Source of the DNA: Brachyspira hampsonii
GTDB lineage: Bacteria; Spirochaetota; Brachyspiria; Brachyspirales; Brachyspiraceae
Reading direction: 5' to 3'
Length of the DNA: 64,000 nucleotides
NCBI RefSeq assembly: GCF_002214805.1
Contig: NZ_CP019914.1
Span: 2,790,001 to 2,854,000 of the forward strand
Shown: piece by piece, positions 1 to 7,804 of the stretch
Numbering within the stretch: position 1 is the first letter of the stretch
Layout: every line of letters starts with the position of its first letter
Program-made: the position numbers and the translations under genes
The notes under the pieces: generated by a model
The model's database searches: none
Told to the model about the DNA's origin: nothing
What the model saw: only the letters and a program-made list of their open reading frames with translations

Positions 1-405
1 ACTTTTATACTTGGTTATACAGATGAAAAAATTGGCATATACAATAAACTTCCGGTCATAATTTTTGATGATTTTACTACAGAAACAAAATATGTTAATT
101 TCCCTTTTAAAGTAAAATCTTCAGCAATTAAAATACTTAGCTCAAATAAATATAATTTAAAACTAATATATGAATTAATAAAAATGATTAAATTCAATGC
201 TGAAGCTCATAAAAGATATTGGATTTCTGAATATCAATATTTGGAGATAAAAATTCCAAAATCTATTGAAGAACAGCAAAAAATTGCGGGGCTGCTTTCG
301 GTTATAGACGAAGAGATTGACAATCTTAAAAAGCAGTTGGAGCTTCGCAAACAGCAGAAGAAAGGGCTTATGCAGAGGCTTCTAACCGGTGAGGTGAGGA
401 TTTAA
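1..405 (+). CDS. Type I restriction-modification specificity subunit (HsdS), C-terminal part, 5' end outside window
   Basis: The reading frame is open from base 1, so this is the 3' part of a longer gene. About 134 residues are visible. They cover the end of a target recognition domain (about residues 1-85) and then the conserved long helix that spaces the two DNA-binding halves of HsdS. The helix begins with an EEQQKIAG motif and ends KKGLMQRLLTGEVRI, a very typical HsdS C-terminus. HsdS gives a type I methylase/restriction complex its DNA specificity. No hsdM or hsdR lies downstream. The last 45 residues closely match the end of the broken hsdS at 50940-52102, and the similarity continues past both stop codons, which suggests a duplicated cassette. 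Confidence 0.85.
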   Translation, partial: TFILGYTDEKIGIYNKLPVIIFDDFTTETKYVNFPFKVKSSAIKILSSNKYNLKLIYELIKMIKFNAEAHKRYWISEYQYLEIKIPKSIEEQQKIAGLLSVIDEEIDNLKKQLELRKQQKKGLMQRLLTGEVRI

Positions 406-419
406 AGTTTTGAATATAA

Positions 420-485
420 TTGTATAATGAAAAGTACGATGCCGTACCTACAGTGGACTATCCGAAATATTAAGAAATACGGTGC
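420..485 (+). repeat. Degenerate dispersed repeat, copy A (downstream of hsdS)
   Basis: It starts with TTGTATAATGAA and contains GCCGTACCTACAGTGGAC and AATATTAAGAAATAC. A related copy lies at 985-1050: in a 45-base stretch I counted 33 identities by eye. A third, more diverged copy lies at 52117-52205, directly after the other hsdS, and shares AATATTAAGAAATAC exactly. None of the copies is coding. Confidence 0.55.
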
Positions 486-544
486 GGATCGCCGCTACGG
501 CAAGTAGTTTTTGTAAAAAAGAAGACAAAAAACAATTTTATTAT

Positions 545-842
545 TAGACTTGTTTCAAAACTCAAATTTTTAATATTTATAGTTTTTTAATTTAATATTT
601 TTTTGATTATAGTTGGGGCTTTGCCCACCGCTCTGCGTGCTTACGCAAAACCCACACTTCTTTTGGATGCTGTCCGCCAGTGGCGTGGCACATACGAAGT
701 ACGCCTTCGGCGAGAAGCAAAAAGACTGCATATTTATATACTAAAACAATAATTTATAAAACATATCAAACATTATTTTGTAAATTATAAAATTACGAAA
801 TTTTCATATGTAATCTTGTCAAGTAGTTTTGAAACAAGTCTA
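545..842. mobile_element. MITE-like element with 18-base terminal inverted repeats
   Basis: The ends TAGACTTGTTTCAAAACT (545-562) and AGTTTTGAAACAAGTCTA (825-842) are perfect reverse complements over 18 bases and enclose 298 bases. The interior has no open frame of note. Its centre (about 610-730) is much richer in G+C than the surrounding DNA. I found no clear target-site duplication. The structure fits a non-autonomous transposable element, but an unrelated structured intergenic repeat is also possible. Confidence 0.45.
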
Positions 843-854
843 TTGTTATGTTCT

Positions 855-901
855 CCGAAACCTATAAATGTATTCCAGCTAAAGCTGTAATACGGTTTCG
901 G
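855..901. other. Strong two-part hairpin
   Basis: The outer stem is CCGAAACC (855-862) with GGTTTCGG (894-901), a perfect 8-base match. The inner stem is GTATTCCAGCT (870-880) with AGCTGTAATAC (883-893), which pairs at 10 of 11 positions around a 2-base loop. Seven unpaired bases sit on the left side only. There is no T-run after it, so it does not look like a terminator. It could be part of a small RNA or of a repeat. Confidence 0.5.
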
Positions 902-984
902 CTCACTATTATATTATTTAGGGATTACTTTTTATTTATATGTTTGCATTATAGAATGTTATATCTTTTTATTTTAATATTTTG

Positions 985-1050
985 TTGTATAATGAAGAGT
1001 AATCAGCCGAACTTACATTGTACTATCTTAAAAGTTAAACGATACCGTGC
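985..1050 (+). repeat. Degenerate dispersed repeat, copy B
   Basis: It begins with TTGTATAATGAAGAG and continues GCCGAACTTACATTGTAC, with GATACCGTGC near the end. It aligns without gaps to copy A at 420-485 over the central 45 bases. It lies between the hairpin at 855-901 and the ferritin gene. Confidence 0.5.
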
Positions 1051-1176
1051 TACTTGGTGTGCGGTAACGGTTCCTAGGCTTATGAAATTATAAAGAATAT
1101 TATATTTTTTTCTTGATAATTTTAAAACATATTATAGAATACTTAAAGGTTATAAAATATTAAAAAGGAGTTTATT

Positions 1177-1719
1177 ATGTCCATAATAAAAGAGGATATT
1201 ATTAAATTGTTAAATGTGCAGTTAAATAAAGAATTATATTCTGCTAGTTTTTATTTTAATATGGCAGGTTGGTGCGATAAGAAAAGCTTGAAAGGATGCA
1301 GCAGCTTTTTATACGGACACTATAAAGAAGAATTAGAGCATTTTGAAAAATTTAGAGATTTTATAAATAAAGTTGGCGGACAGGCAGTTATAAATGATAT
1401 GCAGGCTCCTCAAAGCGAATTTAATTCTGTAGAGCATTTGTTTGAAACTGTATTAAAACATGAAGAATATATAACTTCATGCATAAATGAGTTAGTAGGA
1501 AAAGCTATGGATAATAAAGATTATATTACATCTAGATTCTTAGATTGGTTTATACAAGAACAGCTTGAAGAAGAAGAATTATTCAATGATATTATGGAAA
1601 AAATTAAAATGCTCGGCGACGGTAATTTAAATGGCAGAAACCTTTATACATTTGATAAGGCTATGAATACTTTGAATACTGAAAAGCATTCAGGCGGACT
1701 CGATATAAATGTACAATAA
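1177..1719 (+). CDS. ftnA: Ferritin, non-haem (FtnA type)
   Basis: An iron-storage protein of 180 residues that should form a 24-subunit shell, oxidise Fe(II) and store Fe(III) in the cytoplasm. The ferroxidase ligands are visible: Glu19, Glu52 with His55 (in KEELEHF), Glu96, Gln129 and Glu132, at the spacing expected for bacterial FtnA. Tyr26 next to the centre is also present. A good ribosome site (AAGGAG) lies just before the ATG. lptB follows after 30 bases, so the two may be co-transcribed. The C-terminal tail after about residue 160 is longer than the helical core needs and looks unstructured. Confidence 0.93.
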   Translation: MSIIKEDIIKLLNVQLNKELYSASFYFNMAGWCDKKSLKGCSSFLYGHYKEELEHFEKFRDFINKVGGQAVINDMQAPQSEFNSVEHLFETVLKHEEYITSCINELVGKAMDNKDYITSRFLDWFIQEQLEEEELFNDIMEKIKMLGDGNLNGRNLYTFDKAMNTLNTEKHSGGLDINVQ

Positions 1720-1749
1720 TAATTAATAATAATAATAAAGAGAGGGTAT

Positions 1750-2580
1750 ATGTTTAGTAAATTTCTTAATATTTTCAAAAAACAGGATAATACAAATACT
1801 ATGCCCTCTGCTCCTGTAACTGCTGAGAATTTTTTTAATTATGATAAATCAAACCCTTATGAGATTCGTGCTGTTAATCTCACTAAATATTATGGAAAGC
1901 GTAAGATAATAGGCGATATTTCTTATAATGTGAAGCAGGGCGAGGTTGTAGGGCTTTTAGGACCTAATGGGGCTGGAAAGACTACTAGTTTCTATATCAC
2001 TGTAGGATTCGTTACAGCAACTGCAGGAAATGTATATCTCAATGATCTTGATATTACAAAACTTCACATGCATGAAAGAGCCATTTTAGGAATAGGATAT
2101 TTACCTCAGGAGGCTTCTATTTTTCGTAAGATGTCTGTTGAGGATAATCTGCTTAGCATATTGGAATATAACAAAGCATTGTCTGCTAAGGATAGAATGG
2201 CTATAACAGATATGCTTCTTGAAGAGTTTAATATTACGCATGTACGAAAACAGAATGGCTATACTCTTTCAGGAGGTGAGAGAAGAAGATGCGAAATAGC
2301 AAGAGCTTTGACTGTTAATCCTAAATTTATATTATTAGATGAACCTTTTGCCGGAGTTGACCCTATTGCTGTTATAGATATACAGAACATCATAGCTTCT
2401 TTAAAAGAAAAGGGATTAGGAATACTGATTACCGACCACAATGTACGCGAAACTTTAAGAATTACTGATAGGGCGTACATAATGGGTAACGGACAAATAT
2501 TGGTAAAAGGCACTCCTGAAGAAATAATCAATAATCCATTAGCCCGTAAAGTTTATTTGGGTGAATCTTTCACTATGTGA
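1750..2580 (+). CDS. lptB: LPS/LOS export ABC transporter ATP-binding protein LptB
   Basis: The ATPase of the LptBFG complex, which extracts lipo-oligosaccharide from the inner membrane. Walker A is GPNGAGKTT (71-79), the Q-loop is Gln120, the signature is LSGGERRR (173-180), Walker B is ILLDEP (194-199) and the switch His is His230. The run GIGYLPQEASIFRK (115-128) is the hallmark that separates LptB from other ABC ATPases. A roughly 38-residue N-terminal extension precedes the ABC domain and is not part of the usual family length of about 240. A GAGAGGG ribosome site supports this start. In many bacteria lptB sits beside rpoN; here the rpoN cluster is at the other end of the window. Confidence 0.93.
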   Translation: MFSKFLNIFKKQDNTNTMPSAPVTAENFFNYDKSNPYEIRAVNLTKYYGKRKIIGDISYNVKQGEVVGLLGPNGAGKTTSFYITVGFVTATAGNVYLNDLDITKLHMHERAILGIGYLPQEASIFRKMSVEDNLLSILEYNKALSAKDRMAITDMLLEEFNITHVRKQNGYTLSGGERRRCEIARALTVNPKFILLDEPFAGVDPIAVIDIQNIIASLKEKGLGILITDHNVRETLRITDRAYIMGNGQILVKGTPEEIINNPLARKVYLGESFTM

Positions 2581-2653
2581 TTTTTGTTTTCTATATAAAA
2601 AAAGGAGCTTATTAAAGCCCATATTTTATTATTTTTATTATTTTCAATTATAA

Positions 2654-3574
2654 TCAATTAATTATATAATTTACTGCTTCTATAAATGTATTAAATGAAT
2701 TCTCTGTCATATAGTATCTGTTATTATCATTATGGCTTACTATTTCATAGTTATTGTCATCGAGTTTATTTAATACTTCATAGGATACATTACCATTCAA
2801 AGCCTGTATATTGATTTTATATAATGATGCGTTTTTACTTGTATTAGCATTAGTTATTAAACCGTCAGCATTTAAATTTGCCAAAGTAAATATGCTTGTA
2901 TAAACATCATTTGCTTTTACAGTATTATTATTCCAATTTTTTATCCAAGTATTATTAGTATCATTAGTATTTTTTGCCAATGTATATGAATTATTATTGT
3001 ATTCTATAGTTATCTGTTCTATATCATCATTTCTCACTTGAGATATAGTTTTGTTTATAAGGTCATTTTCTGTTTTATCGAATATATCTTTAGGATTTGA
3101 AGGAGTATTTCCAAGAAGATATATATTATTGTCATTATTTATTTTGGCATATACGCTATTTCCGAAAGTGGATTTCATACCAAATTTTATATTTCTTACT
3201 TCTTTCGATGAGCTGTCTAATGCTGAAACTGTTAATGCTTCTTCATCTGTTAATTTATATTTTGAAATGCTGTTATCATCTCCCCTTGAAACTATTTCTA
3301 TAGGCTGTATAGTACTCAAGGCATTTCTAATTGTATCTACCAAATTATTATCAGCATTATATTTATCATTTATAGTCCATTTATTATCATTGTATTTTAT
3401 AGATATAGTTTCATTTGCTCCTCTTTTTATAGTTATTTCAGATATATTTGAGTTTATTTTTTTTAATTCGGGAAGTGAATATCCTCTGTTTTTCATAAAT
3501 GTTACAGCAATTAATATTATTATTAAAATTACAATTATAGATGATAATGTTATATATTTTTTAGTTATATTCAT
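2654..3574 (-). CDS. Membrane-anchored DUF4340-like protein
   Basis: A 306-residue protein with one N-terminal hydrophobic segment (about residues 9-27), probably an uncleaved anchor, so most of it should face the periplasm. The rest is rich in Asn and beta-strand-like. A stretch around residues 135-180 (tyrosine-alanine-lysine, 'YLLGNTP', then 'ENDLINKTI...I') fits the pattern of DUF4340 domains, which in other bacteria accompany ABC-2 type exporters. No such exporter is adjacent. Its 3' end faces lptB, and its start lies about 70 bases from the ruvX stop. The function is unknown. Confidence 0.6.
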   Translation of the reverse strand: MNITKKYITLSSIIVILIIILIAVTFMKNRGYSLPELKKINSNISEITIKRGANETISIKYNDNKWTINDKYNADNNLVDTIRNALSTIQPIEIVSRGDDNSISKYKLTDEEALTVSALDSSSKEVRNIKFGMKSTFGNSVYAKINNDNNIYLLGNTPSNPKDIFDKTENDLINKTISQVRNDDIEQITIEYNNNSYTLAKNTNDTNNTWIKNWNNNTVKANDVYTSIFTLANLNADGLITNANTSKNASLYKINIQALNGNVSYEVLNKLDDNNYEIVSHNDNNRYYMTENSFNTFIEAVNYIIN

Positions 3575-3645
3575 ATTTTTATTACCTTTTTATATTTTTA
3601 TTAATATATATAACTATTTAATTATAAAAATAGTAAATAGTTATA

Positions 3646-4065
3646 TTATTGGTTTTTCTTATTCATATTAAGAACATTTAAATAATTTTCTAATATTAAA
3701 GCAGCTGCAATTAAATCATTAGCTTTATCTTTAACTTTTTTCTTTTTTCCTCTTAATATAAAATCTGCCTCTTTTGAAGTACCGTATTCATCAACAAATA
3801 CAATATCAACTTTCACACTTTTTAAAAGAAACTCAGAAAATCTTCTTATTTCAGAGCACCATTCGCTTTCTTTTCCTTCATCAGATAAAGGCAGACCAAA
3901 AACAACAGTATCAATATTTTTTTCTTCTATTATATCAATCAATGCCCGTTTTACTTTTCTAGCATTGCTTTCTTCTATGAGCCTGCATGGAAAAGGAATT
4001 TTTATATCCATATCCATAAAAGCAGTTCCTGTTTTTTTTCTTCCGAAGTCAACACCTAGTATCAT
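3646..4065 (-). CDS. ruvX: Putative pre-16S rRNA nuclease / Holliday junction resolvase, YqgF/RuvX family
   Basis: A 139-residue RNase H-fold protein. The family motifs appear in order: an N-terminal GVDFGRKKTG (4-13) with the first catalytic Asp, VVFGLPLS in the middle (the usual G-L-P-L strand), a DE-x-x-TS-x-EA element, and a final DLIAAALIL with the last catalytic Asp. The family processes the 5' end of 16S rRNA in Escherichia coli and has been linked to Holliday junction resolution. It lies 18 bases downstream of the U32 gene on the same strand, so the two are probably one operon. Confidence 0.85.
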   Translation of the reverse strand: MILGVDFGRKKTGTAFMDMDIKIPFPCRLIEESNARKVKRALIDIIEEKNIDTVVFGLPLSDEGKESEWCSEIRRFSEFLLKSVKVDIVFVDEYGTSKEADFILRGKKKKVKDKANDLIAAALILENYLNVLNMNKKNQ

Positions 4066-4083
4066 AATTTAATCTTCTTATTA

Positions 4084-5319
4084 TTAATCTTCTTCTATAG
4101 TGATAATGTCGTATTTTTTGAAATCATGCACTCCTGATTTAATATAGGCATTATCTATATTTCTAATGCTGTCTGTCTCTACAAATTCATTTTCTTCTGT
4201 TTTTATAAATAGTTTAAATCTATTATCATTATGTTTTATAAAATCTCTGCCTATATATATTAAATCATCTCCTTTTTTTATAGTGTTATATACAGTAATT
4301 TTTGCATATTCCTCACTGTCATCAGAAATCATACCCATAAGTCTTCTGCCTTTGAGATATCCTTTGAGAGTAGGTTTTATATTATCCCTACCGAAATAGA
4401 ATCCTGTATCTCTTTCTCTTCTGCTTATAGTTTCAAGCTCTTTCAAATAACTTGCAATAGGTTCTTTTTTTATAGCTTCAGGATATGAATCATAACCGAT
4501 TCTTTCAAGCAGATCTAATAACATTCTATAAACTCTAACTGTATTAGCTACATAGTATACGCTTTTCATTCTGCCTTCTATTTTTATAGAATCAATACCG
4601 GCTTTCTGAAGTAAATGCAGATATTCAGCCATCTGTAAATCTCTGCTGCTTAATATTGTAGAATGATTTTCTCCTTCTTCAATTTCCATAAACTCTCCGG
4701 GTCTTGTTTTTTCTTCTATATATGTTTTGAAATTCCATCTGCAAACCTGAGAGCATTCTCCTCCGTTGGCATCTCTATTATTTAAGAAATTTGATAACAA
4801 ACATCTTCCGGAATATGACATACATACAGCCCCATGAACAAAACTTTCTAATTCTAAATCAGTATTCGCCCTAATCTCTTTTATTTCATCTAAAGAAAGT
4901 TCTCTAGCTAATATTATTCTGCTGGCTCCTAAACTTTCATACATTTTGCAAGAATAACTATTTGTAACAGAAGCCTGAGTGCTTATATGAATATTAGCTT
5001 CCGGTATTGTTTCTTTTACTATACCTAATACTCCTAAATCAGACACTATAAATGCATCTATATTTAAATTTTGTATTTCTTTTAAATATGCTTTTAAATT
5101 ATTTTTATCATATTCATGCAGGAAAGCATTTAAAGTTAAATACATTTTTTTATTTAATTTTTTAGCTAACTGTGCACATTCAGCAAGTTCATCTATAGTT
5201 GTATTTTTGCTTTGATGTCTCAAATTAAATAATGCTCCGCCTATATATGCAGCATCAGCTCCATAATGATATGCTACTTCTAATTTTTCTTTATTTCCAG
5301 CAGGTGCTAAAAGTTCCAT
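4084..5319 (-). CDS. U32 'peptidase' family protein, probable tRNA hydroxylation factor (TrhP/YrrO-like)
   Basis: A 411-residue member of the U32 family. The N-terminal MELLAPAGN and the block from FVHGAVCM to QVCRW (160-195) are diagnostic. Four cysteines (Cys166, Cys173, Cys189, Cys193) are placed as the Fe-S-binding set of the family. Relatives such as TrhP (YegQ, YrrO) act in prephenate-dependent 5-hydroxyuridine formation in tRNA, while RlhA acts on 23S rRNA; this length fits TrhP/YrrO best. It may be transcribed with ruvX, which follows after 18 bases. Family assignment is firm; the exact RNA target is an inference. Confidence 0.8.
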   Translation of the reverse strand: MELLAPAGNKEKLEVAYHYGADAAYIGGALFNLRHQSKNTTIDELAECAQLAKKLNKKMYLTLNAFLHEYDKNNLKAYLKEIQNLNIDAFIVSDLGVLGIVKETIPEANIHISTQASVTNSYSCKMYESLGASRIILARELSLDEIKEIRANTDLELESFVHGAVCMSYSGRCLLSNFLNNRDANGGECSQVCRWNFKTYIEEKTRPGEFMEIEEGENHSTILSSRDLQMAEYLHLLQKAGIDSIKIEGRMKSVYYVANTVRVYRMLLDLLERIGYDSYPEAIKKEPIASYLKELETISRRERDTGFYFGRDNIKPTLKGYLKGRRLMGMISDDSEEYAKITVYNTIKKGDDLIYIGRDFIKHNDNRFKLFIKTEENEFVETDSIRNIDNAYIKSGVHDFKKYDIITIEED

Positions 5320-5502
5320 TTTTACATCCTATTATTTTTAATGCGGTTTATTTTATATCAAAATTGCCAAAAAGTATATATTTAATTTTTATTATTATTG
5401 TATAATTATTTATGAAAGTTTAATAAAATATATTTTTACATTTTTTTATATTTTTGTATTATTTTATATAAGTTTGAATTTTTTATATGAAAAGGAGTTA
5501 AT

Positions 5503-6294
5503 ATGATAATAGGATTTATTGGTGCCGGAGCTATGGGCGGAGCTTTAATAGAAGGCTTTATCAAATCCGGAATAGAGTATACCAATATTGTAGCAAGCGT
5601 AAAAACTATGGAGAAGAAAGATTATCTTGAAAAGAATCTAGGAATAAAAGTTTATACTGATAATAGAAAAGCAGCCAGCGAGGCAGATGTTTTATTTTTA
5701 GCAGTTAAGCCTTATATGATACCAGCTGTTGCTGCTGAGATATCATCATCTATTAAGGTTGGTTCTACCATTATAAGTGTGGCGGCCTCTGTATCTAAAA
5801 AGGATTTATCAAGATATTTCAGCGGAAGCAGAATAGTGAGGATAATGCCTAATACACCTGTTAAAACATGTAATGGTTTTACATCTGTTGTTGAAACAGA
5901 AAATAAGGTTGTTGAGAATGGCGTTGTAGAATTGATGAAAAAAGTGGGAATGGTTAAGGTTATTAAGGAAGAAGAAATACATGCTTATAATGCTATGGCC
6001 GGCTGTTCTCCTGCTTTTATGTATATATTAATAGAGGCTATGAGCGATGCAGGAGTTGTTATGGGAATAGACAGAAAAACATCTATAGAAATGGCGGCAC
6101 AGGTTTTTAAGGGAACGGGAGCTATGGTATTGGAATCAGGAAAGCATCCTGCTCAATTAAAAGATGGCGTATGCACTCCGGGGGGACTTACTATAAAGGG
6201 AGTTGAAGTTTTGGAAGAAAAAGGACTTAGAAGCGGTATTATAGAAAGTATTATTGCAAGCTATAATAAATCTATAGAAAGTGAAAAAAAGTAA
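5503..6294 (+). CDS. proC: Pyrroline-5-carboxylate reductase (proline biosynthesis)
   Basis: A 263-residue enzyme that reduces 1-pyrroline-5-carboxylate to proline with NAD(P)H. It starts with the Rossmann motif IIGFIGAGAMGGAL. The C-terminal half has the P5CR signature, visible as KDGVCTPGGLTIKGVEVLE. Length is normal for the family. The ribosome site AAAGGAG supports the start. The other proline gene, proB, is about 1.5 kb away on the opposite strand (7799-8944). No proA is seen in the window. Confidence 0.95.
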   Translation: MIIGFIGAGAMGGALIEGFIKSGIEYTNIVASVKTMEKKDYLEKNLGIKVYTDNRKAASEADVLFLAVKPYMIPAVAAEISSSIKVGSTIISVAASVSKKDLSRYFSGSRIVRIMPNTPVKTCNGFTSVVETENKVVENGVVELMKKVGMVKVIKEEEIHAYNAMAGCSPAFMYILIEAMSDAGVVMGIDRKTSIEMAAQVFKGTGAMVLESGKHPAQLKDGVCTPGGLTIKGVEVLEEKGLRSGIIESIIASYNKSIESEKK

Positions 6295-6377
6295 AAATTG
6301 TAGTATAGAATGCCGTTTTTTTATAATCGTTTATTGATAAAAAATATAATTGTAATAATCAAATTAAAAAATTCTAT

Positions 6378-6405
6378 TTGACTTTTTTAACTCAATTATT
6401 ATAAT
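6378..6405 (+). promoter_or_regulatory. Sigma-70 type promoter for the CheY-like gene
   Basis: TTGACT (6378-6383) and TATAAT (6400-6405) are separated by 16 bases. Transcription would start near 6412. This rules out the upstream ATG at 6406 as a start and favours the ATG at 6433, which has its own GGAG. Confidence 0.65.
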
Positions 6406-6432
6406 ATGAGTATAAGATACATGGAGAATACT

Positions 6433-6795
6433 ATGGCTAAGAAGACAATTTTAGTTTTAGATGATGAAAAAAGCATTAGAACTCTTTTTGAAGAAGAGTT
6501 TAAAGATGAAGGATATGATGTTGTATCCACAGATAGCGGTGAGGAAGCTTTAGAAATGCTTGATAAAGGTACTCCTCATATTGATCTAATAACATTGGAC
6601 ATAAAAATGCCTAAAATGGACGGCTTAGATTTTTTGGCTAAGGTTAGAGAAAAACATAGAGAATTGCCTATCATAATATGTACAGCATATAACAATTATA
6701 GACATGAGTTTTCTGTTTGGAATGCTGACGGCTATATATTAAAATCAGGAAATCTTACAGAGATTAAAGATAAGATAAAAAGATTAATAGGTTGA
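6433..6795 (+). CDS. CheY-like single-domain response regulator
   Basis: A 120-residue receiver domain with no output domain. The acidic pair is Asp10/Asp11, the phosphorylation site Asp56 (in LITLDIKMP), the switch Thr84 and the conserved Lys104. I chose the ATG at 6433 because GGAG lies 6 bases upstream and the earlier ATG at 6406 touches the -10 box. Unlike most receivers, Lys104 is followed by Ser rather than Pro. galT-like starts 7 bases after the stop, so they are probably co-transcribed. The partner kinase is not in the window. Confidence 0.88.
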   Translation: MAKKTILVLDDEKSIRTLFEEEFKDEGYDVVSTDSGEEALEMLDKGTPHIDLITLDIKMPKMDGLDFLAKVREKHRELPIIICTAYNNYRHEFSVWNADGYILKSGNLTEIKDKIKRLIG

Positions 6796-6802
6796 TATTT
6801 TT

Positions 6803-7804
6803 ATGCCGCATATTCGTAAAGACCCTGTAACAAAACAGTCTGTAATTATTTCATCTGAGAGAACAGGAAGACCTAGTGATTATGTTAATTTAGATAAAAA
6901 GCATATAGTTAATTCTGAACTCAGTTGTCCTTTTTGCAGAGGGCATGAGATGAAAACTCCGGATCCTGTTTATACTGTTTATGCCGAACAAGAAGAAATT
7001 TGGCAGGTTAGAATTGTACCTAATAAATACCCTATAATATCTGAAACCCATAAAAATGAATTGCCTAAAGAAAATAAGCTTTTTCATGCCAGCAGTTCTA
7101 AGGGGTTTCATGATGTAATTATAGAACATCCTAATCATTATTTTAATTTTTACCATGCACAGACAGAAGATTTCTTTTATATTTTTAAAGCTGTTATGAT
7201 GAGGCTTAAAGATTTAGGAAAAAATGAAGATATGATGTATAGTCTTTATTTTAAAAATTTCGGACCGGAGGCAGGAGCAAGTCTTTATCATTCACATTCT
7301 CAAATTATAACAACTCCTTTTATACCCGTTCAAATGTATGGTGAGATTAGCGGTGCTTTAGAATATTACACTGAAAATGAAAGATGCGTATACTGTGATA
7401 TAATAAAAGAAGAAAAATCATTAAATGAAAGGGTAATATGCGAAAATGAAAACTTTATAGCTATATGTCCGTTTGCTTCAAGATCTCCGTATCAGATATA
7501 TGTTATTCCTAAAGATCATGCAGACAGCATTATACATGTTTCTAGTTCTAATATTTTGGATTTTGCAAGTATATTGAAAGATATATTTGACAGATTATAT
7601 AAACTTTTGGGTGAAATTAGTTTTAATTATGTGCTTCATACTCTTTTACCAACACTTGAAAATAAATATAAAAATTCAAGCCATTGGTTTTTAGATATAA
7701 TGCCTAAAATGAGTAAATTGGCAGGATATGAATTAGGAAGCGGAGTGTTTATTAATTCTATTACTCCTGAAGATGCTGCCAATCAATTAAGAACTATATT
7801 ATAA
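6803..7804 (+). CDS. galT: Galactose-1-phosphate uridylyltransferase family protein
   Basis: A 333-residue GalT-like nucleotidyltransferase of the HIT superfamily. A zinc site is suggested by Cys42/Cys45 (CPFC) with His109, and a second CVYC pair lies at 195-198. The catalytic region is GASLYHSHSQI (158-168), so the active-site triplet is His163-Ser-His165 instead of the usual His-Pro-His. An HSHSQ form is also known from ADP-sugar phosphorylases of this family, so the true sugar nucleotide is uncertain. No galK or galE is adjacent. The last bases overlap the proB 3' end by 6 bases on the other strand. Confidence 0.8.
   Translation: MPHIRKDPVTKQSVIISSERTGRPSDYVNLDKKHIVNSELSCPFCRGHEMKTPDPVYTVYAEQEEIWQVRIVPNKYPIISETHKNELPKENKLFHASSSKGFHDVIIEHPNHYFNFYHAQTEDFFYIFKAVMMRLKDLGKNEDMMYSLYFKNFGPEAGASLYHSHSQIITTPFIPVQMYGEISGALEYYTENERCVYCDIIKEEKSLNERVICENENFIAICPFASRSPYQIYVIPKDHADSIIHVSSSNILDFASILKDIFDRLYKLLGEISFNYVLHTLLPTLENKYKNSSHWFLDIMPKMSKLAGYELGSGVFINSITPEDAANQLRTIL

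Larger units (their letters stand above)
406..1176. other. Non-coding patchwork of repeats between hsdS and ferritin
   Basis: This 771-base stretch holds no convincing gene. From left to right it contains dispersed repeat copy A (420-485), a direct repeat CAAGTAGTTTT (501-511, again at 820-830), an element bounded by an 18-base inverted repeat (545-842) with a core clearly richer in G+C than its surroundings (about 610-730), a strong two-part hairpin (855-901), and repeat copy B (985-1050). A possible ferritin promoter, TTGATA (1113-1118) and TAGAAT (1135-1140) with a 16-base spacer, closes the region. Confidence 0.6.

Noticed and set aside
545-842. Insertion sequence with transposase
   Set aside because: There is no transposase frame inside and no clear target duplication, so only a MITE-like call is justified.
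848-1093. Open frame of 81 codons between hsdS and ferritin
   Set aside because: It runs through the hairpin at 855-901 and repeat copy B, has no ribosome site, and its protein has no recognisable domain. The region is better explained as repeats.
3051-3671. 206-codon frame on the + strand
   Set aside because: It lies antisense to the DUF4340-like gene and ruvX end. Its Phe/Ile/Leu-rich product is what the complement of an AT-rich coding strand gives.
6406-6432. Upstream ATG for the CheY-like protein
   Set aside because: It directly touches the TATAAT box at 6400-6405, so it would lie upstream of the transcript start. The ATG at 6433 has GGAG and gives the normal receiver length.
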